The translations under genes were made by a program, and so were the position numbers. A stretch of DNA of 64,000 bases from Erythrobacteraceae bacterium (GTDB lineage Bacteria > Pseudomonadota > Alphaproteobacteria > Sphingomonadales > Sphingomonadaceae). Shown here piece by piece: positions 52,938 through 60,455 of the stretch (position 1 is the first letter of the stretch; every line of letters begins with the position of its first letter). The notes beneath the pieces are model-generated. The model was not told the origin of the DNA. It saw nothing but the letters and a program-made list of their open reading frames with translations, and did not search any database. The DNA is taken from positions 83,132-147,131 of the forward strand of contig JAHEAX010000003.1 of assembly GCA_024642525.1 (NCBI GenBank), in the 5' to 3' direction.

Positions 52938-53517
52938 AATTAAGCCCCGCTCCAATCTTCGGCCCGATCCCTGGCCCAGCCCCTGGTTGACCATCACCGC
53001 GGCTGTTTTGCGCCATCAGTGATGTTCCACTTCCGTTCGATTCGGCAGGTTGCGCCCCACCCTATCAATTTCGCAGCACGAGCGGGCAAAAACTTATCCC
53101 CGCGATACCCACAAGTGCCACTTGCGCTGCGCCTTGAAACCCCGATTTCCAGACCGAATCCCTCCCGTTCCGCGGCAAATGCGCAGTCAGCGTGGTAACA
53201 AGGTCTAGTAGGTGCCCCCAGGTCACGAACCACTAGATAGTGAATCACACGCGAGTTTGAAGCAAGAGGTTAAATCGCATTTAACTGTATTGCGTCGGCC
53301 AACCGTCCACTGTGTTACAAGCCTGCAACGCCGCGACGCGTGGGGAATCCTTGGCTGGCGCGTTGCGCAAGTCCAAAAATGAATCCGGGAAAAAATATTT
53401 CATGGGATAATTGGCCGTCGGGGGGTTTGAATCAATCGAATCGGGACGCGAAACTTTTGTTCGCCAATGACGCCGCCCGGCAGCTAGGATGGCTGATCAA
53501 TCAAGGTGGGAGAATTC
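52938..53517. promoter_or_regulatory. 580-bp intergenic control region between nrdA and the GlsB-like gene
   Basis: I see no convincing gene here; a + strand frame across it lacks any family features. It holds seven GANTC (CcrM-type) sites at 53039, 53156, 53242, 53345, 53381, 53429 and 53438 in about 400 bp, a CtrA-type TTAA-N7-TTAAC site, and CACTAGATAGTG (53231-53242). There is also a weak DnaA-box-like TTATCCCCG near 53095. Confidence 0.6.
53269..53285. promoter_or_regulatory. CtrA-type binding site (palindromic)
   Basis: GTTAAATCGCATTTAAC is a perfect 7-3-7 inverted repeat and also TTAA-N7-TTAAC, the CtrA full-site consensus of alphaproteobacteria. It lies 332 bp before nrdA and 233 bp before the GlsB-like gene. 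Confidence 0.6.
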
Positions 53518-53763
53518 ATGAGCAATATTATCGGCGCAATCATTTCAGGTTTGCTGGTGGGCGCATTGGCCCGCTGGTTCTATCCCGGTGCCGTCGAGAT
53601 GGGCTGGCTGACCACAATCGGCTTGGGAATTGGTGGCTCGCTGCTGGCAGGGGCGTTGGCGAATCGCGGCAAGACGGGTTTCCACCGTGCCGGCTGTCTT
53701 GCATCCATCGTTGGCGCGATGGCGCTTATCCTGCTTGGACGGATGATGGGCCTCGGCGCATAA
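53518..53763 (+). CDS. GlsB/YeaQ/YmgE family stress response membrane protein
   Basis: An 81-residue, three-TM protein: NIIGAIISGLLVGALARWFY, TIGLGIGGSLLAGALA, ASIVGAMALILLGRMMG. The GxxxGxLARWFYPG segment is typical. A strong GGGAG lies 6 nt before the ATG. Usually general-stress or envelope-stress induced. Confidence 0.87.
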   Translation: MSNIIGAIISGLLVGALARWFYPGAVEMGWLTTIGLGIGGSLLAGALANRGKTGFHRAGCLASIVGAMALILLGRMMGLGA

Positions 53764-53797
53764 AGCTAGCCGGTCAAGATCATCGCCCGAAAACCGA

Positions 53798-53845
53798 TGG
53801 CACTGCCGCCGCGCCGCCCGCAGTGCGACGCATCCGGCAGTGCCA
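53798..53845. repeat. Perfect 11-bp inverted repeat between convergent genes
   Basis: TGGCACTGCCG (53798-53808) and CGGCAGTGCCA (53835-53845) pair exactly around 26 nt. No T run. It probably acts as a hairpin barrier between the GlsB-like and TonB-C genes. Confidence 0.6.
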
Positions 53846-53860
53846 GGGGCACACCTGAAT

Positions 53861-54370
53861 TTACTTCAGGTGGACGGGGGGTTTCGCAAGGTTGAAAGCG
53901 AAGACCTTCCGGCTGCCGTTCGACGCGGCAATCCGCGTTTTTTCGGACCGGTACAATTCGCCAGAAAGCTGTTCGAATTGCACAGGATCATCAGCCATGA
54001 TGATATTCGCCAGGAACGTCTGGTCATCCGTGATGCCCCTTGGCAGCGGATGCATTGACCGGATCTTGCTGACCGCCCGGCGCGCCAGCCGGTTTACATC
54101 GGCATTATCGTCCTTGCGATAATAGGCGACGTTGGTCGGCTTGCCATCCGGTCCACATTCGAACGAAATCTGGACAATGCCCGTACCACTGAGCTGGTAG
54201 TTTGTCCGATTGCGCCGGTTCAGCTCCCGGTCGAGATCGTGCGACACATCCTGCACGAAGCGTTCGACAGAGCGGGCGGAGGTCACGACGATGTCATCGT
54301 CCTGCGCCTGAAGACCGCCCGGCATCAGGGTGAGTGAGGTTGCAAATGCAGCAAATAGTAGTTTCTTCAT
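53861..54370 (-). CDS. TonB C-terminal-like periplasmic protein
   Basis: A 169-residue protein with a signal peptide (KKLLFAAFATSLTLMPGGLQ, cut near residue 22). The TonB-C-like fold follows: GTGIVQISFECGPDGKPTNV, AYYRKDDNADVNRLARRAVS. No TM anchor or Pro-rich linker, so it is a soluble TonB-C relative (energy transducer-like or scaffold), not a full TonB. Its Shine-Dalgarno AAGGAT lies in a hairpin. Confidence 0.85.
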   Translation of the reverse strand: MKKLLFAAFATSLTLMPGGLQAQDDDIVVTSARSVERFVQDVSHDLDRELNRRNRTNYQLSGTGIVQISFECGPDGKPTNVAYYRKDDNADVNRLARRAVSKIRSMHPLPRGITDDQTFLANIIMADDPVQFEQLSGELYRSEKTRIAASNGSRKVFAFNLAKPPVHLK

Positions 54371-54372
54371 GA

Positions 54373-54401
54373 GATCATCCTTTTTTACAAAATGGATGAT
54401 C
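54373..54401 (-). promoter_or_regulatory. Hairpin sequestering the RBS of the TonB-C gene
   Basis: On the minus strand GATCATCC (54394-54401) pairs perfectly with GGATGATC (54373-54380), 13-nt A/T-rich loop. The second arm contains the AAGGAT ribosome-binding site and ends 2 nt before the ATG. Confidence 0.6.
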
Positions 54402-54761
54402 GGCCACAGATCAAAATCGCAAAAGCGACCTTATTATATTCGCTTATACAGCGTGATACGACGATTTTTCAATGGTCGATCAGTGAAGTAGCGTCTGCGG
54501 ATCGCTAACTAGACTGCATGGAAAAATACACTTTTGAGTTAGATTGTCAAATTACTTGTCTAACCGTTTTTACACTTGTCCTTTTGCAAGATTTTTGCGC
54601 CTCTTACGCTTCCTTTCTAACATCCACTTCTGCAAAGGCAGGCAGGAAAATGCTGCTGAAGGAGCAAATTTCGCAGGCCGCGAGTCGCTTCTGAAGGCTT
54701 GCCGCACACGCTGTGCGCGCGCATGATTTCGCCTGACACGATAGAGAGAGGAAATCCGGCA
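54402..54761. other. 360-bp A/T-rich gap without a supported gene
   Basis: The stretch has lower GC than its flanks. A 14-codon ORF at 54650-54694 (MLLKEQISQAASRF) has GGCAGGAAA before it but no known match. Poly-T runs near 54468 and 54577 are seen. No terminator or tRNA recognised. Confidence 0.45.
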
Positions 54762-55061
54762 ATGGCCCCAGCATATGTGGTTGCGACCTATAACATCACC
54801 AATCCCGAGGCGTTCGAAGCCTACACACCAGCCGTCATGCCAACGCTTGCCGGACGCGATGCAGAAGTGCTGGTGGCCGATCGCCACACAGAAGGCAAAG
54901 AAGGCGATCCGTTGTCAGTCACCATCGTGATCAGGTTCCCGTCAAAGGAAGCGGCCAACGACTGGTACCATTCGCCCGAATACCAGGCGGTCATCCACCT
55001 GCGCACGGACAACAGCGAAGGCAATCTGGTGATTGCCGACGGCTTCGTCCCGCCCAGCTGA
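54762..55061 (+). CDS. DUF1330 family protein
   Basis: A 99-residue ferredoxin-like protein: AYVVATYNITNPEAFEAYTP, TLAGRDAEVLVADRHTEGKE, and SVTIVIRFPSKEAANDWYHS. DUF1330 has an unknown, possibly monooxygenase-like, role. AGAGGAAA precedes the ATG. It is convergent with the alpha/beta hydrolase. Confidence 0.87.
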   Translation: MAPAYVVATYNITNPEAFEAYTPAVMPTLAGRDAEVLVADRHTEGKEGDPLSVTIVIRFPSKEAANDWYHSPEYQAVIHLRTDNSEGNLVIADGFVPPS

Positions 55062-55074
55062 ACAAAGCGCCCCC

Positions 55075-55962
55075 TCAGCCGGCAGCGCCTGCGTGTTCGG
55101 CAATTACGTCTGCCATCGGGTCGACCAGTTCGACCGGCAGATCGTGCCCCATGCCGGGGAATGTCGTGATCCTTGCACCGGGAATATGGGCGGCAGTGTC
55201 ATGCCCACCTTCCACCTTCACCAGCGGATCGGCTTCTCCGTGCACGACCAGCGTCGGCGCCTTGACATTGGCCAGCCGCTGGCGGCGGTCGCCATCGGCG
55301 ATGATGGCCGCCATCTGCCGCGCCATACCTTCGGGATAGAAGCTGCGGTTGAAATTGCTTTCGATGTTCTGGTGCAGCCGTTCGACTGGCGCAGGATATT
55401 GCGGGCTGCCAATGGCGCGGGCCACGCGGACACCGTGGGCGCGAATGGAATCCATGTCGGTCGATTTGGGGCGGGTTGTCAGCGCCTGGATGGCTTCCTT
55501 GTCGGCCTGCGGCAGCTTGCGGTGGCCCGTGGTGGACATGATGGATGTGAGAGACAGCACCCGGTCCGGATATTCCGCGGCGATAAGCTGGCTGATCATC
55601 CCGCCCATGGATGCACCGACGATATGCGCCTTGTCTATTTCCAGCGCATCCAGCAGGCCAACAGCGTCGGCAGCCATGTCTGACAGCTGGTAGGGAACCC
55701 TGGGCTTGATGCCGAGACGCGCCTTGATCATGGTCCACGGGATGGACGGATTGCCAGCGTCGCCAAACTTGGTCGACAAGCCGATATCGCGATTGTCATA
55801 GCGGATGACCCGAAAGCCGCGATCGACCAGCGCTTCAACCAGTTCCATCGGCCAGAGGGTAAGCTGCGCGCCCAGCCCCATCACCAGCAACATTGGCGGG
55901 TTTGTTTCATCACCGTAGGATTCGTATTCGATGGTGATGTTGTTGGCGGTGATCTGGGGCAT
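55075..55962 (-). CDS. alpha/beta fold hydrolase
   Basis: A 295-residue hydrolase. The nucleophile elbow is HIVGASMGGMISQLIAAEYP (Ser in GASMGG, about 100). The acid is probably the Asp in VVHGEADPLVKVEGG, and the base His is in FPGMGHDLPVELV. The N-terminal PMLLVMGLGAQLTLWPMELV holds the oxyanion loop. The substrate is unknown. It lies 24 bp from the nadB stop on the same strand. Confidence 0.92.
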   Translation of the reverse strand: MPQITANNITIEYESYGDETNPPMLLVMGLGAQLTLWPMELVEALVDRGFRVIRYDNRDIGLSTKFGDAGNPSIPWTMIKARLGIKPRVPYQLSDMAADAVGLLDALEIDKAHIVGASMGGMISQLIAAEYPDRVLSLTSIMSTTGHRKLPQADKEAIQALTTRPKSTDMDSIRAHGVRVARAIGSPQYPAPVERLHQNIESNFNRSFYPEGMARQMAAIIADGDRRQRLANVKAPTLVVHGEADPLVKVEGGHDTAAHIPGARITTFPGMGHDLPVELVDPMADVIAEHAGAAG

Positions 55963-55986
55963 ACAAGTCTCTCCGGCGTTTTGTTC

Positions 55987-57597
55987 TTATGGTACCAGCA
56001 CCGTATCGCGGGCGACGGGGTCAGTCTCAGGATAATCAAGCGTATAATGCAGCCCGCGGCTTTCATGGCGCGACAGGGCGCTGTTCACGATCAGCTCTGC
56101 TGATTGCAGCAGGTTTCTTAGTTCAATCAGGTCCGTCGTCACGCGGAAATGGCCGTAATAATCGGCGACTTCCTCGTTCAGCAGGCGGATGCGATGCTTG
56201 GCGCGTTCCAGCCGCTTGGTGGTGCGGACAATGCCGACATAGTTCCACATGAAGCGGCGGATTTCGGTCCAGTTTTGCTTGATGACCACTTCTTCGTCGG
56301 AATCGGTCACGCGGCTTTCGTCCCATGCGCGCACAGGCGGCGGGGCTTCGAAACTGTCCCATTTTTCGAGAATGTCGGCCGCAGCCGCTTCGCCAAAGAC
56401 AAAACATTCTAGCAGCGAATTGGAGGCAAGCCGGTTGGCGCCGTGCAGCCCGCTTTCAGTGCATTCGCCTGCGGCATAAAGGCCGGGCAGATCGCTGCGC
56501 CCTGCCAGATCTATCAGGATGCCTCCGCAGGTATAATGCTGGGCCGGCACCACCGGTATCGGCCCCTTGGTCATGTCGATGCCCAGACCCATCAGCTTTT
56601 CATGGATGGTGGGGAAGTGTTCCTTCACGAATTCCGCTGGCTGGTGGCTGATATCCAGATGCACATAATCGAGGCCGTACCGCTTGATCTGGTCATCGAT
56701 GGCGCGGGCCACCACGTCGCGCGGAGCCAGCTCCATACGTTCAGGGTCGTAATCCACCATGAAGCGGTGACCCGTTTCAGGGTGCAGCAGGTGGCCGCCT
56801 TCGCCGCGAACAGCCTCGGTAATGAGGAAGTTCTTCACGTCCAGATTATAGAGGCACGTCGGGTGGAACTGCATCATTTCCATGTTGGAAACGCGCGCAC
56901 CTGCCCGCCATGCCATGGCAATGCCATCGCCTGTCGCGCCGCGCGGAGCAGTGGAGAACAGATAGCACCGGCCAGCCCCGCCAGCAGCCATGATGGTGGC
57001 GCGGGCCGTATGGGCTTCGACCTTGCCGGTTTCTTCATTGAGGGCATAGGCGCCCCACACACGGCCTGATCCGGAATAGCGTTCTTCATGCTTGCCGGTG
57101 ATGAGATCGACGCAGGTGCGCCCCGGCAGCATGGTGATATTGGGATTGGCGTTGGCCGCTTTCAGCAAGGCTTCCTGCACTGCCCAGCCGGTGGCATCGT
57201 TTACATGGACGATGCGGCGGTGCGAATGGCCCCCTTCGCGGGTGAGGTGAAGGTCGCCTTCTTCGGAATTGAACGGAACTCCCAGTTCCACCAGCCGCTG
57301 GATGGAATGGGGCGCACGTTCGATGACATATTCCACCGTTTCGCGCCGGTTGAGACCAGCGCCCGCAATCATCGTGTCGCGAATGTGGTTTTCAAAAGTG
57401 TCGCCAGCATCAAGCACTGCGGCAATGCCGCCCTGCGCCCATGCCGTGCTGCCACCTGTCAGCGAACCCTTGGCCAGCACCAGCACTTTACGGGTTTCAG
57501 CCAGTGCCAGCGCCGCAGTAAGCCCTGCGGCACCTGAACCGATGATCAGCACATCATGTGATTGCGTAGCCAAGAAACCCTCCGTTCGCCCGCCCAA
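55987..57597 (-). CDS. nadB: L-aspartate oxidase
   Basis: NadB oxidises L-aspartate to iminoaspartate with FAD, first step of de novo NAD synthesis. 536 residues: FAD site DVLIIGSGAAGLTAALALAE, GGSTAWAQGGIAAVLDAGDT, EGGHSHRRIVHVNDATGWAV (active-site His region), PAQHYTCGGILIDLAGRSDL, LYAAGECTESGLHGANRLAS. nadA and nadC are not in the window, so the pathway is encoded elsewhere. Coupled closely with the alpha/beta hydrolase gene. Confidence 0.95.
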   Translation of the reverse strand: MGGRTEGFLATQSHDVLIIGSGAAGLTAALALAETRKVLVLAKGSLTGGSTAWAQGGIAAVLDAGDTFENHIRDTMIAGAGLNRRETVEYVIERAPHSIQRLVELGVPFNSEEGDLHLTREGGHSHRRIVHVNDATGWAVQEALLKAANANPNITMLPGRTCVDLITGKHEERYSGSGRVWGAYALNEETGKVEAHTARATIMAAGGAGRCYLFSTAPRGATGDGIAMAWRAGARVSNMEMMQFHPTCLYNLDVKNFLITEAVRGEGGHLLHPETGHRFMVDYDPERMELAPRDVVARAIDDQIKRYGLDYVHLDISHQPAEFVKEHFPTIHEKLMGLGIDMTKGPIPVVPAQHYTCGGILIDLAGRSDLPGLYAAGECTESGLHGANRLASNSLLECFVFGEAAAADILEKWDSFEAPPPVRAWDESRVTDSDEEVVIKQNWTEIRRFMWNYVGIVRTTKRLERAKHRIRLLNEEVADYYGHFRVTTDLIELRNLLQSAELIVNSALSRHESRGLHYTLDYPETDPVARDTVLVP

Positions 57598-57677
57598 CCG
57601 GCAGAGCGATCATGTCTTTTTAACGCGCTAGATGAAAAACCGGTCCTTTCACAAGCAGGGTATGTCCCTGACTTGCG

Positions 57678-58631
57678 TCACGCAGCCTGGGATGCGCTGC
57701 TGGTGAGGGTGACGAAAACGTCTTCCAAATCCGCTTCGCGCGTGGTCACATCTTCGATGGCGAGGCCCTGTTCCTGCAAAATTGCCAGCACTTGTCCGGC
57801 CGTCAGCCTGTCCTTGTTATAGGTAACCTCCACCGCCCGCGCGCCTGACAGTTCCGACTTGATGAAGGCTTCATGCGAAGGCGGCGCAGACAGGTCGCGG
57901 TCGACAGTCACCGCCACGATTTTCTCGCGCGCCATATCGACCAGTTCGCGGGTTGGCTTGTTGGTAATCAGTTCGCCGTGATTGATGATTGCGATGCGAT
58001 CGCACAATTGTTCGGCTTCTTCGAGATAATGGGTGGTCAGCACCACGGTGACACCGTCATTGTTGAGGTCGGTCACCAGTTCCCACAGCAATTTGCGCAG
58101 TTCCACGTCCACCCCGGCGGTGGGTTCGTCCAGAATGAGGATCGGCGGGGAATGCACCATGGCCTTGGCAATCAGCAGCCGGCGCTTCATGCCGCCCGAC
58201 AATGTCCGCGCATAGGCATCGCGCTTGTCCGCCAAATGCACTGCCTTCAGCAAGGCTTCGGAACGGCGCAGATGCCTGGCAATGCCATAGAAACCGGCCT
58301 GGTTTTCCAGCACTTCATATGGGGTGAAAAACGGGTCGAAGACGATTTCCTGCGGCACGATGCCGATGGAACGCTTTGCATTGCGGGTCTGTTCGTCAAT
58401 GTCGAAGCCCCAGATCTCGGCATTGCCGCTGGTCTTGGTAACCAGCCCGGCAAGGATATTGATCAAGGTAGATTTGCCCGCGCCATTGGGCCCGAGAAGT
58501 CCGAAAATGCCGCCTTCAGGCACGTCGAAACTCACGCCTTTCAGCGCCAGCTTGCCTTCGCTCCCTTTCTCGCCGGAGTAGCGTTTTACGAGGTCGCGAA
58601 TGGCGATGGCCGGTGATGCAATGCTGTCCAT
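57678..58631 (-). CDS. ABC transporter ATP-binding protein
   Basis: A 317-residue ABC ATPase: Walker A LLGPNGAGKSTLINILAG (about 44-61), Q-loop region VPQEIVFDPFF, signature LSGGMKRRLLIAKAMVH and Walker B ILILDEPTAGVDVELR. A C-terminal DUF-like extension (about 225-317) is as in YadG/DrrA-type exporters. No permease gene is adjacent, so the partner is elsewhere. The ATG at 58631 is preferred because AGGTGG precedes it; GTG at 58640 adds three codons. Confidence 0.92.
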   Translation of the reverse strand: MDSIASPAIAIRDLVKRYSGEKGSEGKLALKGVSFDVPEGGIFGLLGPNGAGKSTLINILAGLVTKTSGNAEIWGFDIDEQTRNAKRSIGIVPQEIVFDPFFTPYEVLENQAGFYGIARHLRRSEALLKAVHLADKRDAYARTLSGGMKRRLLIAKAMVHSPPILILDEPTAGVDVELRKLLWELVTDLNNDGVTVVLTTHYLEEAEQLCDRIAIINHGELITNKPTRELVDMAREKIVAVTVDRDLSAPPSHEAFIKSELSGARAVEVTYNKDRLTAGQVLAILQEQGLAIEDVTTREADLEDVFVTLTSSASQAA

Positions 58632-58754
58632 GGCCGCCACCTAGGGCGCAGGCGCATATCAGGTAAAGCGGTTTTAGCTGATCGTAATGCTTACCTCGTC
58701 ATTAACCAAGAAACATCCGGCGGCGTTTACCACTGGGGCGCTAGGGGAGCCTTG

Positions 58755-59378
58755 ATGAAATCGACCCTTGCTTCCTCCGGCATTTGCCAAGACGCGGTTT
58801 CACGCCTTGCAGGGCGTGGGAATGCAAAGCTGCACCCTCTCGTAGCAAGACTGGCTGCCGCATTGCTGGCCGGCGCTGCGATGCTGGCTGGTTCGGCCCC
58901 GGCGCAAGCGCAGGAAACCAGCGATGTCCGGCTGGCGCTGATTGGCGATCTGTCGATCCTCAAGACCAAGGATCTCGATTTCGGCAATATCATCGGCACC
59001 GTTGCCGGCACCATCGTGATGACCGCAACCACATCGCCTACCTGCACGGCATCTACCGGGCTGGTGCATGGGCAGACGTGCCAACCGGCAGAGTTTCTCG
59101 GCAAAGGCGAAAGCGGCCGGATTGTCCGCATCAAGAAGCCGGTTTCGGACAGGATCGTGCTGACCGGGCCAGGCGCCAACATGAATATCACCGGCCTGAA
59201 ACTGGACGGCACGCCCGAACTGACGCTGATCAAGGCGACACCGGGTTACAGTCGGTATCGTATTGCATCTGCAAACGGCATTTTCGCTTTCCGTCTGGCC
59301 GGCACGCTCAATGTGGGTGCGAACCAGACGCCTGGCGAATATTCCGGCACGTTCAACGTCGATATCAATTACGATTGA
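58755..59378 (+). CDS. DUF4402 secreted protein (copy 1)
   Basis: A 207-residue protein with a long signal region (to about residue 55, ending APAQAQ) and a beta-rich DUF4402 domain: LIGDLSILKTKDLDFGNIIG, KKPVSDRIVLTGPGANMNIT, NGIFAFRLAGTLNVGANQTP, GEYSGTFNVDINYD. Proteins like this resemble fimbrial subunits. It starts after GGGGAG. A divergent paralog lies at 59847. Confidence 0.85.
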   Translation: MKSTLASSGICQDAVSRLAGRGNAKLHPLVARLAAALLAGAAMLAGSAPAQAQETSDVRLALIGDLSILKTKDLDFGNIIGTVAGTIVMTATTSPTCTASTGLVHGQTCQPAEFLGKGESGRIVRIKKPVSDRIVLTGPGANMNITGLKLDGTPELTLIKATPGYSRYRIASANGIFAFRLAGTLNVGANQTPGEYSGTFNVDINYD

Positions 59379-59429
59379 TGGCGGGTCGCCGCTTGCGAAT
59401 CCCCTGCCGACAGATTATCCGCCATCGAC

Positions 59430-59681
59430 ATGAGCATACCGCCACCAGAAACGATCCTTGTCGACCATGCCCGCGTCAGCTGTGACGGGGCCAGCAATAT
59501 TCGTGGCGGTGCCAAATTCGCGCCAGCGGCGCTTGGCCATCCGCGCATTTACCTCGAAATCGACGAGCACGGTTACGTTGATTGCGGCTATTGCGACCGC
59601 CGCTTCGTGCTTCGCGACGGCCCTGCCGATGGTGCAGACCAGTCCAGCCTGCCCGACATTTCCGAGGGTGCGAGCATCTAG
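59430..59681 (+). CDS. zinc-finger (NdufS6-like) domain protein
   Basis: An 83-residue protein with the C...H...CxxC set: ARVSCDGASNIRGG, PALGHPRIYLEID region (GHPRIYLEIDEHG), and YVDCGYCDRRFVL. It is the small alphaproteobacterial zf-CHCC protein related to the complex I NdufS6 subunit. It lies between the two DUF4402 genes on the same strand. Confidence 0.88.
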   Translation: MSIPPPETILVDHARVSCDGASNIRGGAKFAPAALGHPRIYLEIDEHGYVDCGYCDRRFVLRDGPADGADQSSLPDISEGASI

Positions 59682-59846
59682 AGAACTGTGGAGCAGGAGG
59701 CGCAATCAGCGTCCCTTTGCATCCTGCCAGTTAATCCAGCCAAGGCGGTAACCCCGCATTAACCGGTTTGGTTGACCGTGTTTGGTCACCAGAAATTCCA
59801 TCCTTGCGTGCAAATACGGTTTTACCTTCGGGGGAGCCTGTTCAAC

Positions 59847-60428
59847 GTGTTTGCCAATTCCATCATTTCCAAGCGCCGCCGTTATTGCGGACGCAGCTTG
59901 CGTCATCTGGCGATACCGGCCCTGGCTGCACCCTTGCTGCTGGCAGCGCCTGCCGCTGCGCAAGATGTCGCCAGTGCTGATGCAAAAGCAGTCGTCCTCG
60001 ACGATATTCGCCTGCAAAACGTCGAAGCGCTCCAGTTCGCACGAATTGTGCCTTCGGGCCTCGGGGGTTCGGTGACGATCAATGCCGATACCGGCGCTGT
60101 AACCACCATCGGCCAGGTCGTAACCATCGGCACCGACCAGACGCGGGCGCGCTTTACCGTGAATGCCCCTGTCGGCACGATTATGATCATGTCGGGCGAC
60201 CCTAGCGTCGTGCTGACGCGCAATGGCGGGACGGAAACGATGACGGCAACCCTCATCCACAGGGGCGGCATCGGGCTGGTTTCTGCCACCGTTTTTGGCT
60301 TGCCGATCGGCGTTCGCGCCATTGCGCCGGGGCAAGTCATCTATACAGGCGGGACGCTGACGGTCCCCGGCACACAGGCTGTCGGCACCTATGAAGGCAG
60401 CTTCACGCTGACTGTTGCCTATCTTTGA
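59847..60428 (+). CDS. DUF4402 secreted protein (copy 2)
   Basis: A 193-residue protein likely starting with GTG (59847; GGGGGAG about 10 nt upstream), signal peptide ending AAPAAAQD. DUF4402 domain: VVLDDIRLQNVEALQFARIV, GGSVTINADTGAVTTIGQVV, VPGTQAVGTYEGSFTLTVAY. It shares the layout of copy 1 but is clearly divergent. Next comes tldD on the same strand. Confidence 0.82.
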   Translation: MFANSIISKRRRYCGRSLRHLAIPALAAPLLLAAPAAAQDVASADAKAVVLDDIRLQNVEALQFARIVPSGLGGSVTINADTGAVTTIGQVVTIGTDQTRARFTVNAPVGTIMIMSGDPSVVLTRNGGTETMTATLIHRGGIGLVSATVFGLPIGVRAIAPGQVIYTGGTLTVPGTQAVGTYEGSFTLTVAYL

Positions 60429-60455
60429 CCGGCCGGCATCCCTATATCGGGATGC

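Noticed and set aside
53231..53242. NrdR box before nrdA
   Set aside because: CACTAGATAGTG is two bases shorter than the NrdR consensus core, and no second box is found at the usual spacing.
53340..53858. 172-codon + strand frame across the intergenic region and the GlsB-like gene
   Set aside because: Overlaps the well-supported GlsB-like gene in another frame; no family features; overlaps the regulatory sites.
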